This document shows, in pieces, positions 5,321 through 5,932 of a DNA stretch of 5,932 bases (its first letter is position 1; each line of letters begins with the position of its first letter). Origin of the DNA: an uncultured Planctomycetaceae bacterium (GTDB lineage: Bacteria; Planctomycetota; Phycisphaerae; UBA1845; UTPLA1); assembly GCA_938008425.1 (NCBI GenBank), contig CALLKH010000667.1:1-5932 (forward strand), read 5' to 3'. The notes beneath the pieces are model-generated. The model was given only the letters and a program-made list of their open reading frames with translations. It did not search any database and was not told where the DNA came from. The position numbers were made by a program, and so were the translations under genes.

Positions 5321-5932
5321 TCAGGCCGGCGGCGGATCAAACTGTCCCACCATCGACAACTGGATTTCAACGCCCTTGAGCTTGAAGTGCGGAATCATCT
5401 GCACCTCAGACTTGAACATGCCCGGCTTGCCGGGAACCGGCGTCGCCGTGACCTGGATCTCCTTCAGCGGATACTTCGCCGCGAGCGTGTCATCAAGCGT
5501 GCCCTGCCGGCAGTACTGCTTGAGCCACGTGTTAATCTCGTTGGTCATCTTTTCGGCGTCCATGACCCGACCCATGTTCTCGCGCCAGATCACCTTCAGG
5601 AAGTGGGCGACGCGGCAGGAGATCATGAGGTACGGCAGCGCCATGCCCAGTCTCGCACGGGTCTCGTCTTCCTTGCCCTCGGCCGTGTCGGGGAATTTAC
5701 CGACGCGCTTGACCGACGGGGCGTCGAAGAACGCCGCGTTGTCGCTGCCCTTTCGCATGACCAGCGGCGTGAAGCCGAAGTTGCACAGATCGACGTCCAT
5801 GTCTTCCGAGATGAGCGTCTCGGTCGGAATCTTCGTCTGGATCTGGCCGGTGGCCTCATACTGGTGCAACGGCAGATTGGGAACCGCGCCGCCGCTGTTC
5901 GGTCCGACCATGCTGTTGTACCAGCCGTAGTT
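5321..5932 (-). CDS. tssC: T6SS large sheath subunit TssC, C-terminal part
   Basis: TssC (VipB/ImpD) and TssB form the contractile sheath around the Hcp tube. Only the last 203 residues are visible; the full protein is about 490-500 residues and continues past the right edge, in frame from base 5932. Conserved C-terminal landmarks are ALPYLMISCRVAHFLKVI (98-115 of the visible part), NEINTWLKQY (131-140) and KYPLKEIQVTATPVPGKPG (153-171). These are followed by the last sheath strand, PHFKLKGVEIQLSMV (181-195). NFGFTPLVMRKGSDNAAFFD (51-70) is the usual segment before the helical part. The protein ends in FDPPPA, a few residues past the last strand. The ClpV-binding helix lies in the TssC N-terminal region, outside the window. 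The first ATG inside the window, at 5911, is internal and not a start. Confidence 0.97.
   Translation of the reverse strand, partial: NYGWYNSMVGPNSGGAVPNLPLHQYEATGQIQTKIPTETLISEDMDVDLCNFGFTPLVMRKGSDNAAFFDAPSVKRVGKFPDTAEGKEDETRARLGMALPYLMISCRVAHFLKVIWRENMGRVMDAEKMTNEINTWLKQYCRQGTLDDTLAAKYPLKEIQVTATPVPGKPGMFKSEVQMIPHFKLKGVEIQLSMVGQFDPPPA

Noticed and set aside
5142..5930. 262-residue plus-strand open frame covering the spacer and antisense to tssC
   Set aside because: Most of it is the complement of conserved TssC codons and its composition is typical of an antisense shadow. No homology is recognisable.

Overview
The window is a run of core type VI secretion system (T6SS) genes, all on the minus strand and cut at both edges. 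In transcription order (right to left) they are: the C-terminal third of the large sheath protein TssC (5321-5932), the tube protein Hcp/TssD (4540-5016), the baseplate proteins TssE (4002-4430), TssF (2107-3909) and TssG (804-2102), and the N-terminal third of the sheath-disassembly ATPase TssH/ClpV (1-800). tssH appears only as an open frame running off the left edge. Every long plus-strand frame is an antisense shadow of one of these genes.

The host is a Gram-negative (diderm) bacterium, because T6SS is an envelope-spanning contractile machine found in diderms. The DNA is GC-rich by eye (about 60%), and the proteins are rich in Arg, Ala and Gly. The order tssC-hcp-tssE-tssF-tssG-tssH matches well-known proteobacterial clusters such as the Pseudomonas aeruginosa H1 locus, except that no tagJ lies between hcp and tssE. 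The proteins look like divergent members of their families, but I cannot fix the phylum from this window; a proteobacterium or another diderm phylum is possible.

Region by region: tssC ends at 5321 and is followed by a 304-bp gene-free spacer with several inverted repeats. hcp has a strong ribosome binding site. The 109-bp hcp-tssE gap carries the strongest hairpin in the window, with no U-tract after it. The 92-bp tssE-tssF gap carries a weaker hairpin. tssF, tssG and tssH are then packed 3-4 bp apart and are probably translationally coupled.

Functionally, TssB/TssC sheath assembles around a tube of stacked Hcp hexamers on a baseplate that includes TssE, TssF and TssG. Contraction fires the tube, and TssH then disassembles the sheath for reuse. 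I infer that the structured spacers on both sides of hcp let this high-copy tube protein be expressed differently from the low-copy baseplate proteins downstream. The least ordinary protein is TssG, which has an acidic, serine-rich insertion and an extra low-complexity C-terminal tail. I found no effector, immunity, VgrG, PAAR, transposon, tRNA or CRISPR feature.
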